This document shows, in pieces, positions 35,942 through 47,037 of a DNA stretch of 64,000 nt. Under the pieces are notes generated by a model. That model was not told the DNA's origin and did no database searches. It saw only the letters and a list, made by a program, of their open reading frames with translations. A program made the position numbers and the translations under genes. This stretch comes from Xylona heveae TC161 (Eukaryota > Ascomycota > Xylonomycetes > Xylonales > Xylonaceae), in NCBI RefSeq assembly GCF_001619985.1, contig NW_017264194.1:1054001-1118000 (forward strand), given 5' to 3'. Every line of letters starts with the position of its first letter. The first letter of the stretch is position 1.

Positions 35942-36313
35942 GCCAGTGGAGCCAGTGCTTGATAGAGTTGTCATCATATTTACGGATAGAATGAATACCC
36001 GTACGTTTTACAAATGTGATTTAATTTCCCCTCCAATACTTGACTATTCTAAAAAGAGAGAAAAAAAAAGGAATTTATGGTTAATGGTATCATGTCGAAT
36101 AATGTGTACGCTGCGCTACAAGCGCAAGCAAAAGAATGCAATTGAGCATCATATATCCAGAAAGAAAAAAAAATGAAAATGCATCCTTATGAATTTATGG
36201 CCTGCCAGATTTATAGAAACGCCAATATTCTTCCAATACGCCTTGTGTGACCGAGTCCCAAAAAATAGTGAGATGCATGTAGAGGTGCCGTTTTTGTATC
36301 CATATATTATTTA
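35942..36313. other. Intergenic between convergent CNS1 and SS18-like gene
   Basis: 372 bases with several A-runs near 36058-36175, likely the two 3' UTR ends. Nothing else. Confidence 0.5.
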
Positions 36314-37772
36314 TTAACCCATGTGTGGCATTCCGGCCATGGGCATGTTCGTCATTGCCATCATCTGCTGCTGCTGCTGCTGCATCATGTTTGGCGGCAT
36401 CGGTTGTCCTTGCGGCTGTATAGGTATCTTCTGCTGAGCAGCCATGGGATTGCCAGGGACGTTTATGCCTACTCTCGGGGCCTGCATGAGATTAACACCA
36501 GGCTTGGCATCGGGAAAGAGCCGTTGCAACTTCGCATACGACTCGCTCAAACTAGGGAGATGCGGTGGTGCATCCATAATGGCGGGGCAGGCAGGAATAG
36601 CAGAGGACGGTTTGCGAGAGCGATCAGCAATGGCTGCAAGATAGGCCAGGTTGGCTTGTAGGCGACGCATGCAACTAATGAGAGAATTGTTAGTTTGCAA
36701 TAGAAAAAAAATGAAACCGGAGATATTAGGGAACCGCAAGTAGAAACAGGGTACAAAAAGAAGCAATGATCAACTTACTCAATGTATTCTCGTTTTGGAG
36801 GCTGATTCGGTTTTGTCTCGCCGTCCTTGTCATCACCTTGCTTTTGCTGCGGAGGTGTTGGCAAGCCTGCTTTGCCCTGGGCCTGTAAATTTACCACTTC
36901 TTGCAACAGGGCCGAATTTATCTCTAGCAGTGCCGTGACACGTTCTTTTTCTCGGCTCTGCGAGGCCGGAGACAGTGGAGGTTGAATGACGGGCCGCGGA
37001 GGCTGATGTGCGGACTGCTGACCTTGAGGAGTTTGCATTGGGTTTGATACTGGCATGGGTTGTTGGGACTGCGGTTGCGGTTGCTGGGGCGTATGAGGGG
37101 ATGCGTGACGAGGAGGAGTGGCCGAATGTGAAGGCTGCGGTTGTGATGGAGGCGGTATAGGGCCCTGCTGCGGATACGGGGTGTGGGCGTACGGGTTTCG
37201 GTGAGCTTGGACAGCAGAGAAGGGGAAATGTCAGCAAGAGTGTACACATCGAGCAAGGCACGTTGGAAGAGACATTGTCAGAAAAAGGAACCTATGGTTA
37301 TGGAGAAGAAATGGAGGAAGAGAAACGCTTGGCATCACAACTCACCTCCTCCACCTGGCATGCCGAGCTGTTGCGGTTGCAGTTGCGGCTGCTGTTGCTG
37401 TTGCTGTTGTTGGAGTAGTTGCTGCTGGTGCTGTGGCTGCATCCCGGCCCCGGGCATCATTCCTCCACGGGCGGCGGCGACCGGCGTCATGGTGCCTGGG
37501 ATCTTTCCTGGTCCCATGGGAAACCCCATGGGCATGCCCTGAGGCGTGGCATACATAGAAGTGGGGTTCGGCATCTGGCCATAGGGCGCAGGATAAAAAG
37601 GCTGCTGGGGCATTTGTTGCAAGCCGAGCGTTGGCTGAAAATCAACGGAAGGGTCAACCAGAGGCGGCTGCGGCTGCTGTGGCAGCTGTTGCTGCTGCTG
37701 TTGCTGCTGCTGTTGCTGCTGCTGAGCGAAAATAGCGGGATCAAAGGCGGGCTGGAAATTCATGGTGGTCAT
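36314..37772 (-). CDS. Glutamine-rich SS18/SSXT-domain protein (probable SWI/SNF subunit)
   Basis: Three exons, 37772-37346, 37205-36779 and 36674-36314, give 404 residues, phase kept. The N-terminal part is Gln/Pro/Met-rich with CAG/CAA-coded glutamine runs (residues about 17-29 and 113-127). The central part, VTALLEINSALLQEVVNLQA then QGKAG, and after about 25 residues YIDCMRRLQANLAYLAAIAD, lines up with the SSXT helix of SS18 (a leucine-rich helix, QxKG, then MLHxNLxYLATIAD). SS18 and yeast Snf11 belong to SWI/SNF remodelling complexes, so a nuclear co-activator role is inferred. The C-terminus is Met/Gln-rich. In filamentous fungi such genes are often only called glutamine-repeat protein. 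The spacer between the two halves is longer than in animals, and the second intron lies between them. Confidence 0.75.
37347..37430. repeat. Glutamine-codon repeat in SS18-like exon 1 (distal)
   Basis: Imperfect CTG/TTG triplets on the plus strand (CAG/CAA codons on the coding strand) code the second poly-Gln region of the SS18-like protein. Confidence 0.8.
37676..37724. repeat. Glutamine-codon repeat in SS18-like exon 1 (proximal)
   Basis: Near-perfect CTG/TTG triplet array coding about 13 consecutive glutamines close to the N-terminus; mixed CAG/CAA codons. Confidence 0.9.
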
Positions 37773-39913
37773 AGAATCGGCCGTAGTCGCATGGTCTGGG
37801 AAATAATAATTGGGTACGCGTTGATCCGAAAAGGTGTCGCCGTGTCGTGCGAGTTGCAGATCAACGAGGGCAGGGAAGAAGAGCGACCGGTGCAGGGGGC
37901 CATGCGATGGGGTGTGATGTGATGGACACTAACCACAGTATCAAAATCCCCACTAAGACTTTTCCAATCTCTCCCAGGGCTTCCCTTTCGCCGGGAAGAA
38001 GAGAAGACTCACTTTTAGCCAGCTTTAGCTTCGGGCAGAATGAGCCACTACAACTTTTGGTTTGCATGAACCGATGCCTCACTAACTGCCTGTTCCAGAC
38101 AAGATGACCCTGTCAAAGCTGCTTCTTTCCTTGGGTCAAAACGACGGCCTGCTCGTAAGTAGTCATCTCAACTGGCTAGTAACTAACGCTCAAAGTGTCA
38201 TCCTTTTGTGCCTCCCTTCCTTTCGATGGCTTTTTCTTTGTTTCCTGTTCTAAATCCTCTACCGTCTCTGGTTCTGCTCTGGTCTAATCTATTTCCAAGG
38301 TTCAGAGAGTAACTTGCAGCAGGGGCGGTCCTCTCAGGTGGGCCCACGGTACAAAATACGATAGATTTACAAAGTGAATTACTGCTTCTTGAATATGCAC
38401 TCTCCGGATTGATAATTGATTTGATCCGAGTTGCTTGATTGGCGTCGTGGATCGCATTCAAGCGACGTGGCGCACCTGCGATGCCAAGGGCCTGGTTGTG
38501 ATGGATGCCGGCGGGCTAACCGCCATGCACGCCGTTACAAATGTGGATATGGAGGATAGATGATTTAGTGATCTGTCTGATTTCTCTGACCTGCTGATAA
38601 TGGTACAGGCTATGCTGTGTCTTACCCAGCACTCCTTCCCACGCTGATGTTTGGATTTGAGAGATGCGACCTTGAGCAATCTGATATGCAATTTTACACT
38701 CTTTTTTTTAGCATTAGAGACTGAGACGCTTCTTCCATTCAACTATTCATATACTCTCTTTTGTCCTCCTGGCGCACTATAACAAAGGAACATGAAATTG
38801 GCCCAGAGGATCAGCAAAATTGCAACAGAGGATCATCGACAGCGAATAAATTGGCCAAATATAGGAACATGTTGCAGCTGAAGTCCCACATTTGCCTGAG
38901 TGACGGAAGTGAAGTTGAATTAATGGCAGCAGTTGAACCTATACTACATTCTGATCGTTTGCAGACATCGACAAGCACATGATAGCGTACCGATGATTGG
39001 TGAGGACATTTCGACTATGTGGAAAGAAAACGTTTATAATATACGGACGAAAGCTGACTTGCTGGGAATACGCAATGGGACATCTATCGCGACAAACTTC
39101 ATACATCCAATTGGGCGATAAAATCGCGCGACCACGAGGACCGCTGGATGAACTACGCCTCTTACTAGAAAAGACTGGCGAAATGAATCCGACCTGCCCT
39201 GGTCTGCGCAATCTGTTTAGCGGATTGCCATCGCCCTGAAGCCTGAACGCTATATACTAAAGCTCCGCAGGTCGATGGATCTAATGCAAGAACTCACTGG
39301 TCAAATTTCGATTAAGAAGCACTACCAGCGGGCAAGAAAATTGACATGGTCTTTCTGCTGCCGGCAATACGGGTACTATGGCATGCCAAGCTTCAGTTCA
39401 GTTAGAACTTTTCCGGACCCCATCGGCGCGCATCTTCTAGCACGAGGGGCAGATTCCATCTCGGTATTCAAAGTCGCACATGGTTTCGCCTGCCAGTACC
39501 GCCTTCAGACACCTAGCCCATTCAAGAAGGCGCCTGTTCGAACAATGAGTGCCGTTTGTTTTCGCGGATTTAGCTCGGCGTAGTTAAAACTGGCGTGATG
39601 AGCCAGGCGGTCATTTTAGTGAGCAAGAGAAGCTTTTTCCTTTTTGTCTGTCCGTCAGGCTAAATGGTGGGGCCACCCGCGGTTGGGTCGGTTCCACTAG
39701 ACATGCAACCGCAAACCACGGGTTGATTCGTCGAGCAAGCCACGGATGTTTAATTCATAAGGAACTTATCGCGATCTAGCACCATCGAAAATTTCTGGCT
39801 CTCATGCGCAAAGCTTCGTTCTGTTTCAATCGCTGCTGATCTCTCTCTAAAAATCACAGAGCACGGCGAAGCAAATTGTTCCGCTGGGCACGTAAAGATC
39901 TAGCGAGCAAAAG
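37773..39913. other. Long divergent intergenic region, SS18-like / permease
   Basis: 2.1 kb. The first 150 bases hold the SS18-like promoter. An open stretch at 38104-38154 (MTLSKLLLSLGQNDGLL followed by GTAAGT) and one ending 38563 look faintly coding, but their phases do not join; I do not call a gene. The end is a T/C-rich permease promoter. No RNA or transposon is recognised. Confidence 0.45.
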
Positions 39914-41953
39914 ATGGCCGAAATGGATGCGCCGCGCAACGAAGCTCAGCCCACCGCCGAAAATCTTCCTGCTGGAGAGGGTACCAAGGCAGAGTCTGTT
40001 GCCAGCAGCGATGTCGCAATTCTCAACTCAATGGGTTATAAGCCCGTTTTACATCGAACATATACGTTTATCGAGAACTTTTCGACCACATTTGCGGCGC
40101 TATATTTTGTCGGCGGAGTGCGTGTGACGTTCAGCACCGGCATTGCGGGCGGAGGTAATTTGGCTTACTGGACAAGCTACCTCGTCACCTTGGTCTTTAC
40201 ATTTATAACTGCGGCGGTTATTGCAGAGGTCTGCTCGGCTGCGCCCACAGCAGGTTCAATCTACCTGTGGGCCGCTGAAGCAGGCGGTCCGCGCTATGGA
40301 CGGTTTTTCGGATTTGTCGTTGCGTGGTGGAGCACTACTGCCTGGACTACCTTCTGTGCCAGTGAGTAACTTATGCCGGCATCATGTAGCAGGCAAGAGC
40401 TCGAATTGACACTCTATTGCAGGCAACACGCAAGCTGCCACCAATTACATGCTATCTGTAAGGCACTTTAGATGTCCGTTGGACAATTCAATTATGCTAA
40501 CTCACTCTGAAGGAAATCAATGTATTCGGTCTAGACTTCCCTACGGATCCTAGCAACGTCAAGTTCCGCGCAGTTCAATGGATCTGTACAGAAGTTTTTC
40601 TTGCATTGGCTGCGCTGGTCAATCTCATCCGCCGTACGTCATCTATCCACCTATTCACTACTAATTTAGAGTTCCGGACTGACATTACGATATAAAGCGC
40701 GCCACTTCAAATACATATTCTGGTTTTCTTCGGGAATTGTGTTCTTGGACTTTATCCTCAATGTTATCTGGCTTCCCATTGGCACCGCTAAGACCTGGGG
40801 TTTTCGCTCAACACACGATGCGTTTATGAGCACCTACAATGGCACTGGTGCTCCTGCAGGGTGGAATTGGTGTCTGTCTTATCTTGCTACCGCAGGTATC
40901 CTCATTGGCTTTGATGCGTCAGGCCATGTGGCAGAGGAAACAAAGAATGCGTCTATCACTGCCGCACGAGGTATCTTCTGGAGTGTCATTGTCAGTGGCT
41001 TTGGTGCTCTTCTGACCATTATCCTTTTTCTTTTTTGCGCTGTAAGTCGTAACGCCCCGCGTCAGCTCCTTTTTCTTTAGGACATGCCATCTAATCCGCG
41101 GTGAACCACAGCCCGATGCGGACACTCTCTTCTCATTTGACGCTCCTCAGCCCTTTGTTCCTCTCTATGCTGTTGTGCTCGGAAAGGGAGGCCACATTTT
41201 CATGAACGTTGTGTGCATCGTTGCCCTTTGGCTTGTAAGTCTGCCCTTTGATTAATGCATCTGCATATTGCAAGCTAATATACGCTTCCTCGCTCTTATA
41301 GAACACCGCTATTGCGATTGTCGCAAGTTCCCGTCTTGTTTTTGCAGTAGCCCGCGACGGAGTTTTGCCCTTCTCCAGCTGGGTTGCCCAGGTATCGCCC
41401 GAGGGTCAGCCCCGTAATGCGGTCATTGTCGTATACGCCGTTGCCGCGTTGATAACCTGTACCATTCTCCCTTCAGCGGTAGCATTTACGTCGTTAATCT
41501 CCGCTGCCGGTGTACCTTCGGCTGCTGCCTACGGACTTATCTGCTTTGGGCGAGTTTTCCTTACGCCAAATAACTTTCCCAAGGCACGATGGAGCTTGGG
41601 TCGCTTCAGCAAGCCGTTCCAGTTTATTGGCATCTTTTGGAACGGCTGGGTTGTTGCGGTTCTTTTCTCGCCTTACATTTGGCCTGTCACCGGCGAGACG
41701 CTCAATTGTACGTGACACTCACTCCTTTTGGAATCATTTGCTTCGTAATCTAACCCCTGATCTTGTAGATGCTCCTATTATCATGGCTGGCGTGACCATT
41801 TTTGCCATTATTACTTGGTGGTTCACTCCCGAGAGCAAGTGGTTGCCCAGTCAGCGCCTGAGCCATTTCGTCCACAGCAAGGGACTTGGCGAAGGCGAAG
41901 ACACTCGCGTTACTGAAGAAGCTATTCCCGAAACCGCAGTTCGGGAAGAGTAA
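39914..41953 (+). CDS. APC-family amino acid / GABA permease
   Basis: Plasma-membrane transporter of the amino acid-polyamine-choline superfamily, closest in pattern to fungal GABA/choline-type permeases. Seven exons: 39914-40361, 40423-40457, 40513-40633, 40698-41041, 41112-41234, 41302-41707 and 41769-41953, giving 553 residues, phase kept. The cytosolic N-terminus leads to the first helices (NFSTTFAALYFVGGVRVTF), then the AEVCSAAPTAGSIYLWAAE segment typical of helices 2-3, FVVAWWSTTAWTTFCAS, and FDASGHVAEETKNASITAAR, a family signature. NTAIAIVASSRLVFAVARDG VLPFSSW is in exon 6. About twelve hydrophobic segments are visible. The C-terminal tail is acidic. Substrate cannot be told from sequence. 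The 35-base exon 2 encodes part of a helix. Confidence 0.9.
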
Positions 41954-42765
41954 TGATAGTATAAGCTTCACCCGGTATCCCCAACGGGCCTACGGAGGTT
42001 TCCCCGCTATGCGAAGGATTTCTCTCGTCGCTCGTTGCCAAAATTTCAATCATGCGAGGAATGTACATTGTTATACAGGGTACATATTGTTTTATCATAC
42101 ATACCTAGGTAGGTAGCTAGGTGTGACATAATTAGAGCAGGTGCCCCACGAAGAAATACCCGATCATCAGGGTGGTTTTGGCGCCGCATACGATAATATG
42201 ATTGATAGATGGATGGGAGGACTCCTGATATTCCCCTTTTTCTTTCGTACTATCTTCTTTTCTTGGATATACTACTTAATAGATATTTTTGTGCAAATGT
42301 AAATCATTTCTCACCGTCATGCCAAAATTTCCATTCGCTGTGAGACGCAAACGGTTTCTCCAGTGCAAGTAGCGTATTCAATTCTCGATGTGATATATTC
42401 GCTTCCTCGAAACCCTTTCATGAAAATTTCTTGCTCACCACCCTGCTCTGATCATTACAAAAATCTATTTGTAAGTCGTAGGATAAAATGTACGTCCGAT
42501 TTGTAACCTCGGGGTGTAATACTGGATTGATACAGTAAGAATGGAAGGTTTTATGCGAAAAAAGTAGAAATGAAAAGAATAAAAAAAAACAAAATAAAAA
42601 AAAGCACTTCTGGTGATACAGAAGTGGATCACACTTTAGACTAAACGGACCGACTGTTCATATAGAGTATAAAAACTATTAATCCGCCCCTAGAGAAAAA
42701 CACAAAGCAATTATAAATTCATCTAGCAGTCCAGGGTCGGGGACGATAAAAAATCAAGAAAAAAA
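41954..42765. other. Intergenic, permease 3' flank and tRNA flank
   Basis: 812 bases, AT-rich. A short repeated motif TACCTAGGTAGGT lies at 42102-42114, followed by GCTAGGT. A-rich runs near 42565-42605 lie downstream of the tRNA in its direction of transcription; only short T-runs would be read there. Confidence 0.5.
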
Positions 42766-42837
42766 TGACCTAACCAGGGGTCGAACCTGGAATCTCTTGA
42801 TTCGTAGTCAAGCGCCTTGCCATTGGGCCATTAGGCC
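42766..42837 (-). tRNA. tRNA-Arg (anticodon ACG)
   Basis: 72 bases on the minus strand, no intron. The acceptor stem pairs GGCCTAA with TTAGGTC (one G-T pair), with discriminator A. D arm GCC/GGC around CAATGGCAA; anticodon stem CTTGA/TCAAG with loop CTACGAA, so anticodon ACG; T arm CCAGG-TTCGACC-CCTGG with intact B box. After A34-to-inosine editing it would read CGU, CGC and CGA. The T-arm consensus and full base pairing make this firm. Confidence 0.95.
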
Positions 42838-43480
42838 AATTGTTAAAAATACGGCTCTTAAATTAAATCTGAACCAATCTCTTTGGCGAACTTTCCATCT
42901 TTTCCTCGTAACTGGCAAGGTCCAGGCGTTGGGCACATTCTAACTCTTGTGGTTCGGACCCTCCGAAACTCCGTCGCTATGACGCAGTTGTAGTTTACGG
43001 TTATCACCAGGGTCTTGCCGCGCGAGCTGTCTCAGTTGCTTCTTCCCATCTTGAGATTCAATTCTTTTTGGAGCTTCTTATCGAATATACAGTGCTGTGA
43101 TATATTAATATTCGAAAGATATAAGATTTGGAAACGTGACAATTGACCTCTGCTTTATACTTGAGACCTTTCAACTCCGGTATTGGTTTAATTGAAGGCG
43201 TTCGGTGCTGGTTTCGAGGGTACGGTCCGTACGAAACGTACAGCGCATGAGAACACCGCCACGTCCAAGCTTTTTCTCGAAAATATCTGTCCTGCGTTGT
43301 GCATTTGCTTGGAGCATTGCTTTGACATAGTCATTCCTCTGTCCTAAAAGGTTAACAAGCCGCAAGCATAATATTACCACATCATTGTACGTGGTTGATT
43401 CCGGACTCGGCGTGGAAAGAGGAGAGAGAGAGATTCGGAGCATATTGATCAGGCTTAAAGGGGGCTAGAGAAAGTCGAAT
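42838..43480. other. Intergenic, upstream of SigF-like gene and tRNA
   Basis: 643 bases. A minus-strand open frame at 43171-43443 (90 codons) has no recognisable features and overlaps the presumed promoter of the next gene, so I do not call it. Confidence 0.5.
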
Positions 43481-44419
43481 ATGGAAGATCCGGGTATGTT
43501 TCCTTTATTTGTGCCTTTCTCCATCTACAAGGTTCTCCTTTGACAATGATGAGTTGGGCAAAGGTGAAAAAAGTGAAAAGGCGATATAGCGGCGGAGACA
43601 TTTGCAGATTAACACTAATCCATGAGAAAATAGTCAAGGAAATATCCGGCGTGATTCACCTCCTGACGCAATCGCCGCCATCAATTCAACGAACCACACT
43701 CGAGACATATTTCACCAAGAATGCATCCTTTACGCACCCTTTCTGCCGCACAGGCAGCTTCGATAACTCGCGATGGTATGTATGGATGGTTTATCGATGG
43801 TATAAGATTATGAGCCCTCGAATCGAGTTGGAAATCAAGTCAGTAGGTGAGTTGAATATTTTTCTTGATTGTAGACATAGTCATGCCTTGGAGGCTGGGC
43901 AATACCCGCATTGAAAACCGGCATGTGGAATTACGGGATAAGGGTAGAACGTCGACTCTCGATGTAAAGCAGCCGGCATCGCTTGGAACGAAAGTTTGCA
44001 TGTGACTGGAAGACCCCATACACAAAAGGCCTGGGGGTGGAGAAGAAGGGAAAGGAACTGATTGATGCTGACAATCCTTATTTCCAGCATTTGACGAAAA
44101 TACTCTTCAACTTTACGTCCAAATCTTCCAAGTCTTTCGCATCTGGATCATTCCCTTTCACAGCTCGCCCGTGAACCTGGTTACGGTGCTGCAACTCGAA
44201 TATAACAAGTCGCTGCAAAAATATCTGATTCGGAGTCAGAATGATCTCTACCAGGTCAATGAATTCGTCCGGTTTATTTGGCCGGGTGGATACCTTTTTG
44301 TTTTGCTTTGGCAGTTCTTCTCGACACTGGTCTGCACGATCGGAGCGTTGGCCTTATGGCCAGTGTCGTGGTTTGAGCAGCATGTTCTCACAAACGAGGA
44401 TCAGCTATATTCCTCTTGA
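43481..44419 (+). CDS. SigF-like NTF2-fold membrane-associated protein
   Basis: Conserved fungal protein with the SigF-like NTF2-like domain; function unknown. Exons are 43481-43493 (only 13 coding bases: Met-Glu-Asp-Pro), 43634-43846 and 44088-44419, giving 185 residues. The spliced start MEDPVKEISGVIHLLTQSPP matches fungal relatives. It continues SIQRTTLETYFTKNASFTHP, GSFDNSRWYVWMVYRWYKIM, AFDENTLQLYVQIFQVFRIW and RSQNDLYQVNEFVRFIWPGG. The tail YLFVLLWQFFSTLVCTIGAL is hydrophobic, with one or two membrane helices. Intron 2 is 241 bases, long for this genome; an earlier AG at 43873-43874 would give a different, truncated end. All junctions keep phase. Confidence 0.85.
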
Positions 44420-44760
44420 GCCCCATTACTGGATTGCAACGCCATATCAGACATTATCGCATGGTTATGATTTGCCGATTCGGGAACTTCTAGATGAATA
44501 GACCGCCAATGTTATTGTACGACGCAGTAAGGAGGATTGGTAATTTCTAATAATACTCAGAAACTATATAGAATGTAATGTTCATTTTAGAATGCTATAT
44601 ATTATCCGACCATCTAGCAAGTAATATGCAAGAACGAAATCACATTAGAACGTTGCTCGAGTTTGAATATTTGGTGGTGAAAGCAGGTTTAAACTCAGTA
44701 TCAAATTGACAGAGCAGAGGCCAGATGCTTTTCCTTCAAGAAGAAGAAATGACTGAGTAA
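44420..44760. other. Intergenic between convergent SigF-like and monooxygenase genes
   Basis: 341 AT-rich bases, presumably two 3' UTRs. Nothing else is seen. Confidence 0.5.
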
Positions 44761-46421
44761 CTAATCATCAGAGTATGACCCATTGGTATCGTATCCTATC
44801 TTCTCTCGCAGAACATCCTCCTTTCTAACCACATCGTGGGCGAAAGAGCCTCCAATACCAAAGAGAACAAAGAACGCCCACTTCCAGCGGAAAGGATTGA
44901 TCACAATCACAAAGCAAAACCACCAGATTAGCTCACTGTAGGTGAAGAAGTCAAAAGCCCCACCCGGCGCCTTGGACTTCAGCCAACGCGTCATATCAAT
45001 CCAGAGTTTCATCAGACGCTCCTGTGGTCGGGTTAACGGGTCGGTGAGAAACATGAGTAGAAACCGTGTATAAATGCCAATGTGGTAGTTCCCAACAGTT
45101 CCAATGGCGTTGACATAGGTGCAATTGTTGGCACAGATAGACATGTGCTCCGGCGGGAACGTTTGTAGGTACCAGTTCGGTGGGGAATAGGGCTCCTTGA
45201 AGACCTCGTCGGGCAAAAAGCTGAGGCTGGGGCGTTGATACCCAGTTGCCATAATACAAAGATCTCCATCGACAAAAATTTCTTTTCCTGGACCGCCCTT
45301 GGGAACGCCCTGTGCACGAAGATTGAATCTGATACCGTTTTCTTCAAAACCAAGAATGTCTCCGCGTAGCCATTCAGCTTTGCCCGAGCGAACTTGTTCA
45401 AGGACGTCGCTGTTTACCATTGGAGTATCCGTAAAAAGACCCTTTTTGGGCGGTGATAGGTCTGAGAGGTCGCGGTAAAAGAAGATGCGGAGTAGGTTCT
45501 CAGGGATCCAAGAAAGCCATGTCTCTTCTCCAAATATGTTGAGAGCAAGAAGCATGTCTATTAAAGGGTTACGAGGAATGATCCATTTCTCAGACTTTGA
45601 GAGTGTTTTAGCTTTCAGGTCACTAATCACTAGAGGAATTTTCGAGATACATACCCTCGCGAGAATCTTCGTCTTCTCTGCTTTCTCAGCTGTCACAAAT
45701 TCGAGCGCTTCGACGGCGCTCGCACCGCCTCCGAGGACGATGACTTTCTTTCCCTTTGCATCCTTTCCATCGAGTTCGGAGGAATGATAGATGTCGCCTT
45801 TAAACTTCTCTTGGCCAGGAATATGGGGCATTTTAGGGTCACCTGTCGTGCCCACAGCGGCAATGACACCATCAAATCGGCCATTCGACGGGTTGTTAAT
45901 TATCCATCGACCGAGCGGATCCTTTTTCACATTGGTGACGTGTGTGTTGAATTTTGTTCGTTCCTCAAGATTATAGCGCTTCCACAGCTCCGTTATCTGG
46001 GACACAATCTGCTTACGGTCCGGATATCCACTGTTCCATCGAATCGAAGGGTGAAAACGGTACATGAGACTGTGTATCTGGAGACCTGAAGTATTGTTCA
46101 CGCGCTAGATGAAGGAATTGGTCAGATGAATTTTTCGAATAACACGATCAAGGGCTTACAGACGCTCCAAATTCCTCCCAGCTTGCTGCGGTCGCCCGCT
46201 TCGAATATGGTGACATCGAAGCCATGACCGACGCAGTGTGAAGCTGATGAGACACCGGTCAAGCCAGCACCAATAATGGCAATCTTCGGCCTGCTAAGCT
46301 TTGCATGCGGGGGTGGTGGTGCAGGTGCAAGAAGCTTGTCCAAAACCCATTGGATTAATTGGTACACCCATAAGATGGGATGATTGTACAAATACTGGAT
46401 AATTTGGTGCAATTGAGCCAT
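44761..46421 (-). CDS. Flavin-containing monooxygenase, membrane-anchored
   Basis: Class B flavin monooxygenase/Baeyer-Villiger-like oxidoreductase. Exons are 46421-46164 and 46104-44761, giving 533 residues. The start is MAQLHQIIQYLYN; upstream in-frame codons lack ATG. A hydrophobic N-terminal helix precedes PKIAIIGAGLTGVSSASH (FAD Rossmann loop GxGxxG, residues 51-56), then FEAGDRSKLGGIWS. The splice to RVNNTSGLQIHSLMYRFHPS fits the family and uses an unusual GTCTGT donor. KVIVLGGGASAVEALEF is the NADPH loop, and CIMATGYQRPSLSFLP is the ATG motif. The C-terminus has hydrophobic segments (ELIWWFCFVIVINPF and WAFFVLFGIGGSF), suggesting ER anchoring. The substrate is unknown, and nothing nearby suggests a biosynthetic cluster. 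Confidence 0.9.
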
Positions 46422-47037
46422 GACAGGCAACAAATTGCAGAATTGTGCAGAGGTGTAGAGAGTACGGAGCTCTTCAACCTATGTTAGCTCGAAGGGCTTT
46501 TGTAGTGTCGGAATGGGGAGTTGAGCTAGGGCTTGCACATGCTACCACTGTTTCCCGCAGCAATGACGAAATGCCCTCGTCCAGGGTCCTGAAAGTGACG
46601 TTATGAATCAACCATGCTGCAGGCACTCCGCCATGCCAAAAGAGAAATTTACAATACCAAACTCAGCAACATGACAGTCAGGATTGCATAGGAGGGTTCA
46701 AATTAAATACTACCTCTCAATTCGCCGTCTAGGCGTGGTTCTCTGCCAAATGATTCGAAATAGGCTTCAGCCAAACCGACGTGAATTGGGGGATTCGACT
46801 TCGGCAGGCGCTCCGCCCCGCTGTCGCTTCACAGCTGGACCTCGGTATTCTATTCTCCGCTCGGTTAGTGTGTTTGCCAAGATTTGCGCCCCCTTGGGCA
46901 GTTGTGGCTGTGTTATTACTATTGTGGCTTGTCGTCGGAAAATCATAGCGAGTCATGACGAAGTGTGGAAGCTGCACCCTGCTACCCATATGCGACGACT
47001 CTTCTGCAATGCTGTCAGATGAGCTGTGAAAAGCTCC
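46422..47037. promoter_or_regulatory. Divergent promoter region, monooxygenase / PCI gene
   Basis: 616 bases between two start codons on opposite strands; both promoters must lie here. No single element stands out. Confidence 0.45.

Noticed and set aside
38104-38563. Possible two-exon gene starting MTLSKLLLSLGQ and ending VTNVDMEDR
   Set aside because: The only acceptors near the second block do not restore the reading phase, and no family was recognised.
43171-43443. 90-codon minus-strand open frame upstream of the SigF-like gene
   Set aside because: It ends 38 bases from the start of the next gene, on the promoter side, and shows no recognisable features.
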